Source of the DNA: Ampelomyces quisqualis
Taxonomy: Eukaryota; Ascomycota; Dothideomycetes; Pleosporales; Phaeosphaeriaceae
Length of the DNA: 64,000 bases
Direction: 5' to 3'
Assembly: GCA_018398575.1 (NCBI GenBank)
Contig: JAGTXZ010000002.1
Location: 684,501-748,500, forward strand
This document shows positions 1-11,381 of the stretch, in pieces. A program made the position numbers and the translations under genes. The number at the start of each line of letters is the position of its first letter. Positions within the stretch are counted from its first letter, which is position 1. The notes beneath the pieces were generated by a model, which saw only the letters and a program-made list of their open reading frames with translations, did no database searches and was not told the DNA's origin.

Positions 1-476
1 AGCTGGGTGTCGACTGCCGGCTTGAGGCGCTGGAAGTCCGCCAAGCCAGGCTGCGAGTTTCGATGCGAAGCGTGTCCGACGATGGCTGCCAGTACGGACA
101 TGGCGCCTCGATTGACATTGACAAGTGGCTGCGCGACCACGAGGTTGACAATCTATTTCCCACACATTAGACTTTCACACGCGGCACGATATGCTTCACT
201 CTCACTGACCCTCTCGATGAGACCATCGGTAACATGGTCCCAGCCCTTGTCCAGTTCCAGAAGGCGCGCCAGAGACGTCAAGCAATAGGCCAAGGTGTTT
301 CCTGTGGAATTCAGGGCCAGGAACCCCAACTTGGGCAGCCCCCCTTCGTATATGAAGACGTCCACGAATGACGGGTCGCCAATGGCACTCTGCAGCTTGA
401 AAACTGCCATCTTGCGCACCGACTCCTCCTCCGCGCCCAGCCGGGCGACCAGTTCGGAGACATTCACACTATCCAT
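1..476 (-). CDS. ELMO/CED-12-like protein, N-terminal part (runs off the window)
   Basis: The reading frame starts at 476 (MDSVNVSEL) and runs to an intron at 209-153 (donor GTCAGT, acceptor ATAG); the next exon begins IVNLVVAQPL and leaves the window at base 1, so the C-terminus is missing. The visible protein is an armadillo-like helical N-terminus (LVARLGAEEESVRKMAVFKL; FIYEGGLPKLGFLAL). Fungal ELMO-family proteins have such an N-terminus, and ELMO partners DOCK-type exchange factors to activate Rac GTPases; that role is from the family, not visible here. An upstream in-frame ATG at 548 exists, but the extra 24 residues look unlike the family and 476 is preferred. Identification rests on overall resemblance, since the ELMO domain itself would lie outside the window. 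Confidence 0.55.
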
Positions 477-905
477 ATTTCCAACAGTATCGCGGGCGGA
501 GGCCAAAACCTGTGATGAGGGTGCTGCAATTACGAGCGCATTACACACGTCTAGTCAAGCATGCCATGATGTACAGCGCTCGGTTTGAAGCAACAGATCG
601 TGGCAATGTCCACGGGTGGTGATATAGTTGACCCTTTTACAGTCGCGGTGGTCTGGGCCCTAGCGCGGCACGCACGTGAAGCGTGTTGTGGGGGTTCCTG
701 CCCGCCAGGTACCGTAACAACACTCGTTCCGCTGCTGTTCCGCTCCGACTCTCGTCACTCCCTCTGCAATTGTACACTCTAGCATTGCATCTCTCTCGCC
801 GCACATCTTCCTGCTATTCTGCACCATCGCCGCCGCTGCCGCTGCCTAGTCCATTCACAGCAACCGCCGGCGGCCTCTGCTTGGCTTCACCACGACCTCA
901 CCGCC
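477..905. promoter_or_regulatory. Divergent intergenic region (ELMO-like / Cys-rich gene)
   Basis: These 429 bases separate two genes transcribed away from each other and must hold both promoters. The right half (about 780-905) is a C/T-rich tract with CCGCCGCTGCC runs just before the plus-strand ATG, a usual 5' leader composition in filamentous ascomycetes. No TATA box or other specific site is convincing. Confidence 0.4.
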
Positions 906-1607
906 ATGTATATCACCCCGGAGCTCTTCAGCGGGAGCTCGACTCGCAACTACTGCGACCCTGCAACCTCCACGTATTGGACCACGATGACGGACTCGCC
1001 TCACTCAGCAGGCCTGGGAAAGAGAAAGAGGCATGATGCAGAAGAGGCATCGAGCACGCATGGCTGCCATCTGCCCGACCAGGAAGGCAACGCAGCTGAC
1101 CGCACTTGCAGAACACACACTCCTCAGCGACGCCTGTCGTCCCCAAGTAGGCGCTACCAAGGCCACAACACACCGTCCTCCGACAGTAACCGAAACCTAC
1201 CGCACCCTGTACATTCGACATCACCGCTATTCAGCGCCTCAGATCGGCGACCAGTCAAGCAAATGAAGCGCACGAGCCCCAAATCTACCCTCGTCAAATC
1301 GACGTCCCATCTTATGGACATGGAGCCAGATCTACCACCACCCTCATCGAAGGAGGATGCACATGCCCACCCACACTCCATCACCGACCTACGACCTTGT
1401 CATGCATGCAAATCGGCACCAAAACGACGGAAAGACCTAGAGAATTACCTAGACTGCAGACGCTGCGACGGGCGAACATGCTACATCTGTGCACGGCAGT
1501 GTTTTGGCGGATGCGGAAAAGCAGTCTGCAAGAAATGTATAGTCGAAGTCGGCCAAGAGGGCGACCCTTGGTGTTTGGACTGTTATGCGCGGGACATCAA
1601 TTCCTAA
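906..1607 (+). CDS. Conserved-looking Cys-rich (zinc-binding type) protein, 233 aa
   Basis: Single-exon ORF with a good start context (ccgccATG). Residues 1-160 are Ser/Pro/His-rich and look disordered, with basic KRKR near residue 39 that could be a nuclear signal. The last 70 residues hold twelve cysteines in paired C-x2-C steps (C165/168, 184/187, 192/195, 199/203, 208/211, 223/226), including RTCYICARQC and WCLDCY; this spacing suggests a RING/LIM-like cross-braced zinc fold. I do not recognise a named family, and no function should be assigned beyond likely zinc binding. It converges on the AMP deaminase gene 370 bp downstream. Confidence 0.75.
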   Translation: MYITPELFSGSSTRNYCDPATSTYWTTMTDSPHSAGLGKRKRHDAEEASSTHGCHLPDQEGNAADRTCRTHTPQRRLSSPSRRYQGHNTPSSDSNRNLPHPVHSTSPLFSASDRRPVKQMKRTSPKSTLVKSTSHLMDMEPDLPPPSSKEDAHAHPHSITDLRPCHACKSAPKRRKDLENYLDCRRCDGRTCYICARQCFGGCGKAVCKKCIVEVGQEGDPWCLDCYARDINS

Positions 1608-1980
1608 CCATGTTTCTTTCTTGGTTGCATATTTTTGCTTTAGCGTTGGGGTCCATCAGAGCTTAATACCATGTTGCCACTTTTGCGTGTTTGCTACAAG
1701 TGACACGGACTTTTTGTCGTTGACGCAATGGCTTAGAGGAAGACGACAATGCTTGTGCTACGTGCAGGAACACTCACTATTTACACCAGCGCAAGGAAAT
1801 GCATATTCATCTTTGGAGCATGTTAGAGTAAACGTGTAATCACTCTCGTATGTATCTGTTTGCCAGAAAAAAAAAAGAAAAAAAAAGACATTGCATCACC
1901 ATGTAGAGGAACATGACCAAGTGAGGACTGACACGGCCAACGTCTAACACTGACATGTATCTGGCGCCCGGAGTTCCTCT
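1608..1980. other. Convergent intergenic region
   Basis: 3' ends of the Cys-rich gene and of AMP deaminase face each other here. The only notable sequence is an A-rich run at about 1867-1888, possibly part of a poly(A)-signal region. No gene seen. Confidence 0.4.
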
Positions 1981-4900
1981 TTACGACTCCTCATCACTCG
2001 CGCCCTCCCCTTCCTCCTGCACGCCCCTGCCAACCGTCTTCGCCGCACTGCCCTCCCCAACCGGCCCAGCACGCATACTACTCCGCCGAGCATTCTTACT
2101 CACAATACCAGGAAACATTCTCGGCTCGCCATCAAGCGTCGCACTGCTCCTCGTGCGTGTGAGACTCAAGTCCTCGCCTCCACCTCCGCCATCGAATTGA
2201 TGGCTCCGTGGCAGAGAAGGGTTGTTCGACAAGAGGCTCGGATTAATCGTAATACTCGACGAGCGCCGCGGGCGCGCGTGCGCATCTGTACCATCCTCCG
2301 TGCTCGTCGGGGATGTAACTTGGTATTGCGACATATCTGTAGCAGAAGGAGATTGATTCAGGCGAGCTTGTTTGGTTGGGCCGAGGGGATCAGAGGACAG
2401 TGCGCCTGGAGGAAGAGAAGAGAAGTCATGGTGGGTGTGGTCGAATATGTTTGTGGCAGAAGGATGGGCATGCATAGATGCATTTGGCGATCTGGCGTGT
2501 GTGGCTTGGAAGGTGATGGGTGTGTGTGCGGGTGCGTCAGAGGTGGGTTGGAGGTTGGACATTGTCAGGTCGTTGCGGTTGGTTTGGGCGGCGCGGGTGT
2601 AGCGGTCGATCCTGTGGGTGCTAGTAAGCATGTTGTAAAGTGTGCTACGTGCTTTCAGACTTACATGGCGAGCTCCTGAATGAGGGTCTCGTGTCTGAAT
2701 GCTTCGCGAATGCTGGGTACGTTGGACCTTGCCATGTCGTTTCCAGCAACGCCTGGCAGGTGGTAGTTTGCGCCTAGCCATTTCTGTTTCACAATGTGTT
2801 CGAAACCACTCTGTTCGACAGAGTGCTTTGCAAGCTCACACATATCGACCGCGCTGAGTTTGTAGATCTGGGCAGCGACCGAGTACTCTTCGATGAGTGG
2901 TTCTTTCGTAAAGGCGAACTGAAGAGGGTCGTCAGTCGACAGTGAGACGTTCAAACCGCGCCTGAAGTAGCTCAAGAACGGGTTGCGTTCATAAGCTAGA
3001 AAAAGGGCGTTGTTGCTAAGAGGTGACATAGCTACACCAATTTGCTCGAGGTAGAAGATGTACTGCAAGAGTGGCACCTTGCGCAGCAACAGTCCGTGAC
3101 TGATGCTGTGCGAGCAAAGTACCGCGGCAGCCAGATGATCTGTGTCACCAGCTTCACCACAGTGAGGTCGTAGTAAAAATGTACTGAAGCCACGTTGCTT
3201 TCTCCAAACATTGAGCGACGCAATGTTGGCAAACAAGTAGTACATCCAGTAGCTGTAGGGCGGGTTCTGTTTTGTTGACCACTCGTTGGGAAATGGGAAT
3301 TTCTTGTACACTCGGCGCTCAATCTTGCTCTCGTCATCAACGCTATCGAAGCCAATGACTCGTTGCAAGAACATGTGGAGCTTAGGATGGCTGGTGGGAT
3401 CTCTAGTAACCTCAAATAGAGGCTGGAAGACATTGACAATGACTTGCTGAAAGTCATCCATCAAGCCAGTCGCCTTGTAGACATCGTAGAGGCGAGGTAT
3501 CTGGACAAGCCAGCGCACGTTGGGTGAAAATAGCTTGTTATCAATGACCCAGGCGGCGAGCTTGTCCCATTCCTCAATGTCTCGACCATAGATAGAAATG
3601 CGCCATTCCACAAATTGATATTTGCTCGACTCCAAATCAGATATGACCTCCTTGGTGATCTCAGCCAAGTAGCGACCTCGGATGAAATTGTCCGTTTTGA
3701 GGAAAATGGTTCGCAAACGTGATTCGCCGACAGGGTTGTACTTTAGATTGAACTTGTCGAAGCGGTGAAACGAATCGGTATGAGCCTGGAAATGTCAACA
3801 TTGTCTGGAGCAGTGGAAAGTGGTTCACTCACGTGCATATCAAGCGTATCGATACTCAAGTCATAAGCGGTCAAGTTGATGGACTCGAAAACTTCCTTCA
3901 AGGTCAAATGCTTTCCATCACGGAATAAGACTACCTCATCCGGTGACTTCTTCATCTTTGACTTGATGAAGCGTAGCAAATGCTTTTGATTCATGCAAGC
4001 AGAATGGTGAACGTGCGTGTCGACTTTTCTTACGTTGTAGAAGTCTCGATGGGGCACCTTTTTGCTGTCCGCAGTTTCCTGATATTCGTTCAAGAGGTAG
4101 TAGAGGTTGAATTTGCCCTCCAGGTATTGAAGCCGGCGAAATGCAAAGCTCTTGCTGGGACCATCAGAGGATATCTCCAAGATTGAGTCTAGGTCGATGT
4201 AGAACTCTCGCAAAGTCGGAATAGATACAATGGGTGTGTCAAGTTCAGCAGACTTTGCAGTTTCGTATACTTGGTATACACCACTCTCATCCAAGCGAAA
4301 AGACATCTCAGACGGACCAGGAACCGGAAGCAGATCGTCGATGTGGAAGTCCTCTCCGATGTTGGTGCCCATTTTACGCGGTGGCTTCGGTGGCTCATCA
4401 GGCTCCAGTACGCCACTATTCTGCATGCTGCTTGACGCGTTACGACGTTCCTTGGAGCTATCGTTCCACACGGGCTCGGGGTGGGGAGGATAGATGCGCC
4501 AGCCAGAGTCGTCTTTGGGGTTGTCAAAGTTGCGCTGGAGGGAGAGACGTATGTACTTGTGGCGCAGGTCAAGCACCTTTTGCACATTGGTGTATATGGC
4601 GCTAAGCTCAGCGGTGACACTGGAGTCAGACATGGCAAATCCTCCGGCACCCGAGCCGACTCCAATGCCGGCGCCGGCGCCGTGTATGCCTTCTTCAGCT
4701 AGCATGGGTTTCTCCTCGTGTAGCAGAGCAGGGTGTTTGGTGTGCGCTCTTGCTTGGTGGTCGGCCTGAAAAACAGGATCTGCGCAGTCATGGCCATCCT
4801 GCGCGTTGGCAGCGTGAGTGGTCATGTGTGATCGTGACGCCTGTGACTGCTCCGTCTGTGACAGGCCGATGGGCAGGGCAGACCGGTGGCCATGCTGTGC

Positions 4901-5422
4901 CAGACTGACGTTGCTTTTCCTTGAGCGTATGCTCTCTGCTCCACCCAAGGGATCGAAGCTGTCAGTGGCACCAAAATTGGCGGGGAACGTCTTTGCCCGC
5001 ATTGCCGGGCTGTAGCCGTCACCTGCCTGAGAGCCGCCATACTGCGTCTCCCACTGGTGCCGCTGATAGAACTGCTTCGCTTCGGTGTGGCTCATTTGTT
5101 TCTCCGCAGTGTAGTCGTAGAAAGCTGTACGCCGCTGTTTGTCGCGCGGAAGCATGCCACTGCCTTCTTCTTCTACACTTGTACCTGCAGCCGTCTGCAG
5201 CGTCGCACTCTTTCCATGGTCGCCTTGTGTGTGGCGAGAGCTGCCAGCTTCAGGCTCGGACGACTCTGGACTCAACTCGTCCTCTTCAGAGGATGGAATC
5301 TGGTCGTCATGGGTGGGGCCCAGTTCGGGTGAGGCATCTGCGTCTGCTGAAAAGGCTCCTGGAAGATTTTCAGCACTCAATTCGCACATGGGGCCTTTCC
5401 GAAGCGCGATACCTTTCAGCAT
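1981..5422 (-). CDS. AMD1: AMP deaminase
   Basis: Catalyses AMP + H2O to IMP + NH3 in the purine nucleotide cycle (cytosolic, tetrameric in characterised family members). Three exons splice in frame: 5422-3833, 3785-2665, 2611-1981 (introns of 47 and 53 nt with GTGAGT and GTAAGT donors), giving 1113 aa. Zinc-binding HVHHSACMNQKH places His470 and His472 in exon 1; exon 2 carries RPHCGEAGD, HSISHGLLLRK and the family hallmark SLSTDDPLQF at about residue 811, with MSPLSNN upstream. The first 300 residues are Ser/Glu-rich and probably regulatory. The last exon adds about 210 Ser/Pro/His-rich residues beyond the barrel, ending in an acidic EEGEGASDEES tail. An alternative start (MCEL, 12 codons in) cannot be excluded. 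Confidence 0.93.
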
Positions 5423-5966
5423 GGTGTTGTGTTAGGACACGAGGTTGTGGCTGAGGTACCGCAAACTTCCAAGAAGGGTGCTGAGCAACGCGCTTCGGAG
5501 GTCGCCGGCGCGTCACCTGGTCCCATGCAGTTGTGGGATTCATCATTGGAAGCTGTACGGATAAGGGAGGCGCAGTTTGGCGAGGAGCGGGCAAACCATG
5601 GAAATGGTCGCTACGAAGCTGGACATCTGCTCGTCGCCTTCAGAGCCACCCATTGAGACGTTGAGACGCCTCCCTCGGCATGGGAGGATGGGGAGGAGCC
5701 ATTTCGGTATGATTCTCCAAGTCGAACGAGAGCAGATACATCACACGAGACATGGTGATTCTGTCAAAGTCCAGGAGAACAGGACTTGATGAACGACTGC
5801 TCGATGCATGGCCTGACATGAGATCGTGTCAGATGTGGCGGGAGGCAGAGTGTCGCACGTCACGTGCTGCCACCCGTAGCGCGGTCGCGGTAGATGGTCC
5901 TTGCCCCAAATTTTCAAGCTTAGAAAATCCAGACTTTCGTTCCACCTACCACCACATCCCGCCATC
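5423..5966. promoter_or_regulatory. Divergent promoter region with a Cbf1-type E-box
   Basis: Separates the AMP deaminase start (minus) from the mitochondrial RRM gene (plus). GTCACGTG at 5859-5866 matches the RTCACRTG element bound by the bHLH factor Cbf1 in yeasts; it lies about 100 bp upstream of the RRM gene start. Binding is inference. No ORF with coding character is present. Confidence 0.45.
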
Positions 5967-7097
5967 ATGTAAGTACTTGCGGCTTCGAACTGGAATGCGC
6001 AGAACTGACCCAGAGACAAAGGTTTCTTCTTCGACGTGCCGCTGTTCGTGCCATCAGCGCAACACCCTCCAAGGCTTTCCTCGCAAAGCCGCGGTCGATT
6101 GCCACCTTCACCCCCTCGACTCTTCGCACACACAAGCAGCAATGGGCGATAGCATTCCAGCGACGATTTGCCAGCGACGATGCGGACAAGACCGATGCCG
6201 CGCAAGCAGCAGCAGCCGACGTCCCCGAGAACTTCGCGCAGACTGCAGAAGAGCCGCCAATGGAGGACGGGTTGACACCTGCAGAGCTAGAAGGAACGGC
6301 AGAGCCCACCAATGAGAAGGAGACCATTGGGGCTGAAGCTCTGGAGCAGATTGCAAAGGTCGCCGACTCGGCGTCAAGTGACCAGAGGTCCGTAATGCCT
6401 CGCGACACTGTCGTCCCCAACAAGCAATTGTACATCGGCAATCTGTACTACGAGGTCACTGCCGACCAACTGAAGAAGGTCTTTTCGCGCTTTGGCGCGG
6501 TTGCGAGCGTGAAAATCGTCTATGACAACAGAGGATTGAGCAGAGGGTAAGTCGCGCACCATGCACGTCACGAGTATATGCTCATCACTCCGCAGGTTCG
6601 GCTATGTCGAGTTCGAGGACGTTGAAGACGCTCAGACCGCTGTCGCGAACTTGGACATGCAGGTTTTTGAGGGTCGCAACCTCGTCGTCCAGTTCCATCG
6701 TGCCAAACCCACCTCCACACGGGCCGCAGGTTCATCTTTCGGCATCAACGAGCCGTCCAAGACTCTCTTCATCGGAAACATGTCCTTTGAAATGTCTGAC
6801 AAGGACCTGAACGACCTCTTTCGTAACATTCGCAACGTCATGGACGTGCGTGTCGCCATTGACAGGCGGACGGGTCAGCCCAGAGGCTTCGCCCACGCAG
6901 ACTTCACCGATGTCGCCAGTGCCACCATGGCCAAGGAGGTCCTCAGCGAAAAGACCATCTATGGAAGGCAGCTTCGCATTGACTACAGCAAGTCTGCCAG
7001 CACCAAGCCCGATGGCCCGCGTCGGGATGACCGTCGGGATAACCGTCGGGATGACCGTGGGTACAACAAGCGCGCAGACTCTGGTACTTCGGAGTAA
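5967..7097 (+). CDS. Mitochondrially targeted two-RRM RNA-binding protein
   Basis: Exons 5967-5968, 6022-6546 and 6596-7097 splice in frame to 342 aa. The first intron (GTAAGT, 53 nt) interrupts the start codon after its second base, so the third base comes from exon 2. The resulting N-terminus MFLLRRAAVRAIS..., rich in Arg/Ala/Ser and lacking acidic residues for about 50 positions until RRFASDDAD, is a classic mitochondrial presequence with a likely cleavage near RRFAS. Two RRMs follow: RNP2/RNP1 as LYIGNLYY / GFGYVEF, then LFIGNMSF / GFAHADF. The C-terminus has RRDDRRDN-type Arg/Asp repeats. Likely binds mitochondrial RNA; the exact role is unknown. An ATG at 6260 would give a shorter protein without the presequence. 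Confidence 0.85.
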
Positions 7098-7655
7098 TGT
7101 TTCTTGGGAGGCATGAGTAGACACGTGGACTTTGCTCGATATGGAGGAAAGTGATTTGACGATTCGCCGCACGCTGTACGAGCTTCAGCTCTAGGTCTGC
7201 TACCGTATGTCTAAATTTGGCGATTTCTTGGGAACTAGGTGTACTATAGTAGAAGAGTGTCCTGGCGTTACCATCTCCCCTTCGGCTGTGCTTGTCACGT
7301 AGGGTTGCACGCGTGACGGTGGAATCATGACAATACATCTGATCCGTCTTCTCCATGTCTTTGTGTGTAGTTGTGTGGCGAGGTGGTCGTCAATTGTTTC
7401 CTCCAAGAGCGGCAAGCGTGTGGATTGCTGGACCCTGGCACGACTTTGGAAGGCGCGGTTGGCTCGTTCTTTCCCGACCTCGGCTTCTGGTGGGGCGCGC
7501 CTTCTACCCCAACCTTGCTGATCAATGAACTTGGAGCCGCCTCACGTCCGCCTGCATTCACGCCTTGCCCTGTACTATATACCCATTCCCATCTCTTTCC
7601 TTCACATCGCACAACATTACCGCTCAACCTAGGAGCAACAGCCCACACATACGCC
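7098..7655. promoter_or_regulatory. Intergenic region and PEX5 promoter
   Basis: Between two plus-strand genes. CTATATACC at about 7575 is a TATA-like sequence some 80 bp before the PEX5 start and is followed by a pyrimidine-rich stretch. No gene seen. Confidence 0.35.
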
Positions 7656-9621
7656 ATGTCGTTCCTCGGCGGCGCAGAGTGCTCGACTGGAGCGAACCCA
7701 CTCAGCCAGTTCACCAAGCATGTACAGGACGACAAGAGCCTCCAAAGAGACCGGCTGGTCGGGCGAGGCCCAGGTGGGGTGCATGAGAGCATGCGAAGCC
7801 AGCGGATGGGCGGCGGCTCGGATGGCGTAAGTCGCAGGGACACAACTGGCGACCGGCACAAAGGCGCAATGGCTGACCAAATGCGCCCAGATGATGAACG
7901 AGTTTATGCAACAAAACGCACAACTGCCACAAGGGCCCGGTCCCGCGTCGCCATTCGCCATGGAGCAGATGCGAAGAGAGCTGGAGCGCGCACAACACAG
8001 CGGGTCGCCTGCATGGGCAGCAGAGTTCGACCCTGGCATGCAGGCACCGCAGATGGGGCCGTCAATGCAAGAGCGGCCCGCAGGCTTCAACCCCGCCGAG
8101 TTCGCAAAGTTCCAGCAAATGACACCGAGCGCGCGGACAGCGAGCCCTGCAGCCGCCGAGCAGTCCTCGATGATGGGGGGCTACCAACGGCCTATGTATG
8201 GTATGGGCATGGGCATGGGCGGCATGGGAATGGGCATGATGCCCCAAAACTATCCGCAGCAGAACTTCCAACAGCCTCTGCAGAGCTCTGCAAAGGGCAA
8301 GGAGCGTCTAGTCGAGCTCGACGACAAGGACTGGGAGGCCCACTTCGCCGAGCTTGAGAAGACAGACCAGAATCTCGATGCGCTGGACGCAGAGGCAAAC
8401 AAGCACATAGAAGCGGAGCTGAACGAAATGGACAGGTCAGTAGACGAGCTCGGCGATTTTGAGTCCATCTGGAAGGGCATCCAAGCTGAGACTGAGTACG
8501 CTAGGCAACTCGCCAACGAGGAGAGTTTCGTCGAAGGGCACATGGGCGATCTCGACCACTGGGAAGGCTTTGACGGGCTCAACACGCATTCAGTCCGCGA
8601 TCCAGCCATGGGTGACTATCTTTTCGAGCAGGAGAATTTGTTCAGCAAAGTGTCGAATCCCTTCGAAGAGGGTGTGAAGATTATGGAAGAGGGTGGGAAC
8701 CTTTCGCTGGCAGCTTTAGCATTTGAAGCAGCTGTCCAAAAAGACCCCAACCACATTGCAGCCTGGGTCCGACTTGGAGAATCACAGGCCCAAAACGAAA
8801 AGGAGACACCGGCAATCCGCGCACTCGAACACGCACTCAGACAGGATCCCTCAAATCTCGAAGCCCTTATGGGTCTCGCCGTATCTTATACAAACGAAGG
8901 CTACGAATCCACAGCCTACCGCACCCTCGAGCGCTGGCTTGCCACAAAATACCCCTCACTCATCAAAGAACCACTGTCCTCCGACGCCGAGATTGGCTTC
9001 ACAGACCGATACCTTCTCCATGAAAAAGTCACAAACCTCTTTATCCAAGCCGCGCAACTCTCGCCCTCAGGCGAACAGATGGATCCTGATGTCCAAGTCG
9101 GCTTGGGCGTTCTCTTCTATGGTGTAGAGGAATACGACAAGGCAGTCGATTGCTTCGGTGCAGCCCTCGCCTCCACTGAATCAGGCGTCTCAAACTCCTC
9201 ATTCCAAGTCCACCTTCTCTGGAACCGTCTTGGCGCCACACTCGCCAACTCGGGTCGCTCAGAGGAAGCCATCGAAGCATACTCGCGCGCCCTCGCGCTC
9301 CGCCCAAACTTTGTCCGCGCGCGATACAACCTCGGCGTATCGTGTATCAATATCGGCTGCTTTACTGAAGCAGCGCAACATCTTCTCGGTGCGCTGGCAA
9401 TGCATAAAGTCGTCGAGCGCGAGGGCAAAGAGAAGGCGAGGGAGGTGGTGGGTGACGGCATGTCGGAGTCACAGTTGGACAATATGATTCATCAAAATCA
9501 AAGTACGAATCTGTATGATACTTTGCGCAGAGTATTCGGGCAGATGGGAAGAAGGGACTTGGCAGATATCGTGGGGCCAGGGATGAATGTCGAGGGGTTT
9601 CGTGGAGAGTTTGAATTTTGA
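7656..9621 (+). CDS. PEX5: Peroxisomal targeting signal 1 receptor PEX5
   Basis: Cycling receptor that binds PTS1 (C-terminal SKL-type) cargo in the cytosol and delivers it to the PEX13/PEX14 docking complex. Two exons, 7656-7826 and 7891-9621 (64-nt intron, GTAAGT), give 633 aa. The N-terminus MSFLGGAECSTGANPL carries the conserved cysteine (Cys9) that is monoubiquitinated for receptor export. Trp-based PEX14-binding motifs are visible: WAAEF at residue 99 and WEAHF at 205, with FESIWKGIQAE after them. A Met/Gly-rich GMGMG segment lies near residue 165. The C-terminal half is TPR repeats (e.g. AAWVRLGESQAQNEKE, AIEAYSRALALRPNFVRARYNLG) ending about 25 residues before the stop. Length is typical for a fungal PEX5. 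Confidence 0.95.
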
Positions 9622-10205
9622 ATCAGACTCTGATCTTGATTATTTACGTAGGGAAGCTGATAGTAAGGCAGGGGTGAATAAGAATAGAGAGGAAGATAGA
9701 AGATTGGGGTGGCAGAATCAGCCAAAGGTCAAAGTCAGGATCTTTGACGACAACGAGGGTGAATTGGGAGATAGTTGTTGTTTCGGCACGAAAACTGTAG
9801 AAATAGGCTTGGGTTGTGCATGGAAACTGCATGGGGGTGTTTAGACATATACCACTATCTACATACAACTTCAAGAGACAGTAGACTCATGGATGGTTAT
9901 ACTACATATGGAATACATGGAATCTTGGGCCCCCAACACAAACCTGACATGGCCAACCTTGGATATACTATCGGGAGAAGACCGACTTTCGCATGAAACC
10001 ATGGAAACGATTAGGAATTCTTCGGTACACAAACATGGTCTCACTCTCGCACAAGAGAAGGAACCTTGGCTTCTGAACGACTTATTATGCGCCTTGGGGC
10101 CTACGAAATGGTGATGTGCTGCTTTTTACTTGCTTTCCGGACTTGCACCATGGTATGCGATCACGAAACAGGGTTACAAGCGTTTCGAATTACTGATGGG
10201 ACGCT
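9622..10205. other. Convergent intergenic region
   Basis: 3' flanks of PEX5 (+) and RNase T2 (-). Short ORFs here have no coding character. Nothing else seen. Confidence 0.35.
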
Positions 10206-11381
10206 CTAGAAAGGGACTGCAGGTACTTTCTCTGACCCGTTCGTCCGCTGGTAATACATGACCGCGCCTGGCGCCTTTGCGCAATTAGTAAGATACGTCG
10301 GCGCCGCGCTCGCAGGAGTCGTATTCATCTCCTGAGGACGTCCGTAGACCTAACGACTTACTTAGCTCTCATTTGCTCGCAAACAGCGTGCTGACTTACA
10401 TGTTCATAATACCAAACTTCACTAAGCGCCGTATACCCATTATCCAAGCTCCCCGTTCCAGCAGCCGTAGCATTGTATCTAGGCCCACTACACCCAATGA
10501 ACGGTACGCCCCCGTGCTTCTCGAACAGCACGTCCCGGATAGCAGCATACGAGTATCCCGTCTTGTTCGACGGCATAATGGCTGCTTCTTCCAGCCACTT
10601 GAAGGTCGGAAAGCGTTTATAATACTTGACCGTCGTTTCGAAAAAATCTCTTACATCCTCGTGTTGACGATACTGCGGACCGTAGCACGGAACATTGAAC
10701 GTAGAGAAGCATGTAGCGTGCTTGCTGAACTCGTGACCCCAGAAGCCTGGGTTGTCTTGGTTTTGCGCGATCCAGTACGTGTTCATGTATTCGAGGAGAT
10801 CGTAGCGTCCAAAGGGCTCTAGGAAGGTGCCGATGTTGGAACCGTTGTATGCGGGGACAAAGGTGCCGTTGGGAAGGCCGTTAGTGGTGCTGGGAGAGGG
10901 GATGGGGTCGTATTGGCGGGTCAGGTCGCAGTATTGGGTGTAAGAGCCGTTGCAGAAATCGGGCCATAGGCCGTGCAGTGTGAAGGTGTCTTTCGGTAAG
11001 AATTGGCCTTGGCTTTCTCCTCCTGTTTACGAAGAGCCGAATTAGAATATCTCTGGGAATTTGTAGCTATTTGTGTACCGCCTATACAAGTACGTGTACA
11101 CGGCCATTCAGATAGCCCATCCGAGGCGACGTAAGGAGCGCTTGGATGACGACCTTTCACTCACCCGTGAACGTCTGCCAAAATTGAGTGGAGAGAACAA
11201 GGCCGCCAGAAGTTTCGACGCAACAGGAGTCAACCTTTGAAGGATCGGACGACGGACATGAGAGGAGAGGCTTCTGAAGCTGACAGGTGTGATTGAGGTT
11301 GCTCTGCCCTGGGTATAGCTGGGCGGAGACAGTACCAGCAAGCAGAGCTGCTATGGTGACCTGTGCGAAAGTGATAGGCAT
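10206..11381 (-). CDS. Secreted ribonuclease T2
   Basis: Endoribonuclease that cleaves single-stranded RNA via 2',3'-cyclic phosphates. Exons 11381-11165, 11022-10400 and 10331-10206 splice in frame to 321 aa; the introns are 142 nt (GTGAGT) and 68 nt (GTAAGT). The start at 11381 gives a clean signal peptide, MPITFAQVTIAALLAGTVSAQ. Both catalytic segments are present: LHGLWPDFC with His89, and FWGHEFSKHATC with His169, Glu170 and His174. Cysteine pairs typical of the family and several N-glycosylation sites (NGS, NGT, NAT, NTT) fit secretion. The C-terminal segment after the second intron (EMNTTPASAAPTYLTNC) is less conserved, so the last splice is the least certain. A longer ORF start at 11474 would bury the signal peptide and is rejected. 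Confidence 0.9.
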
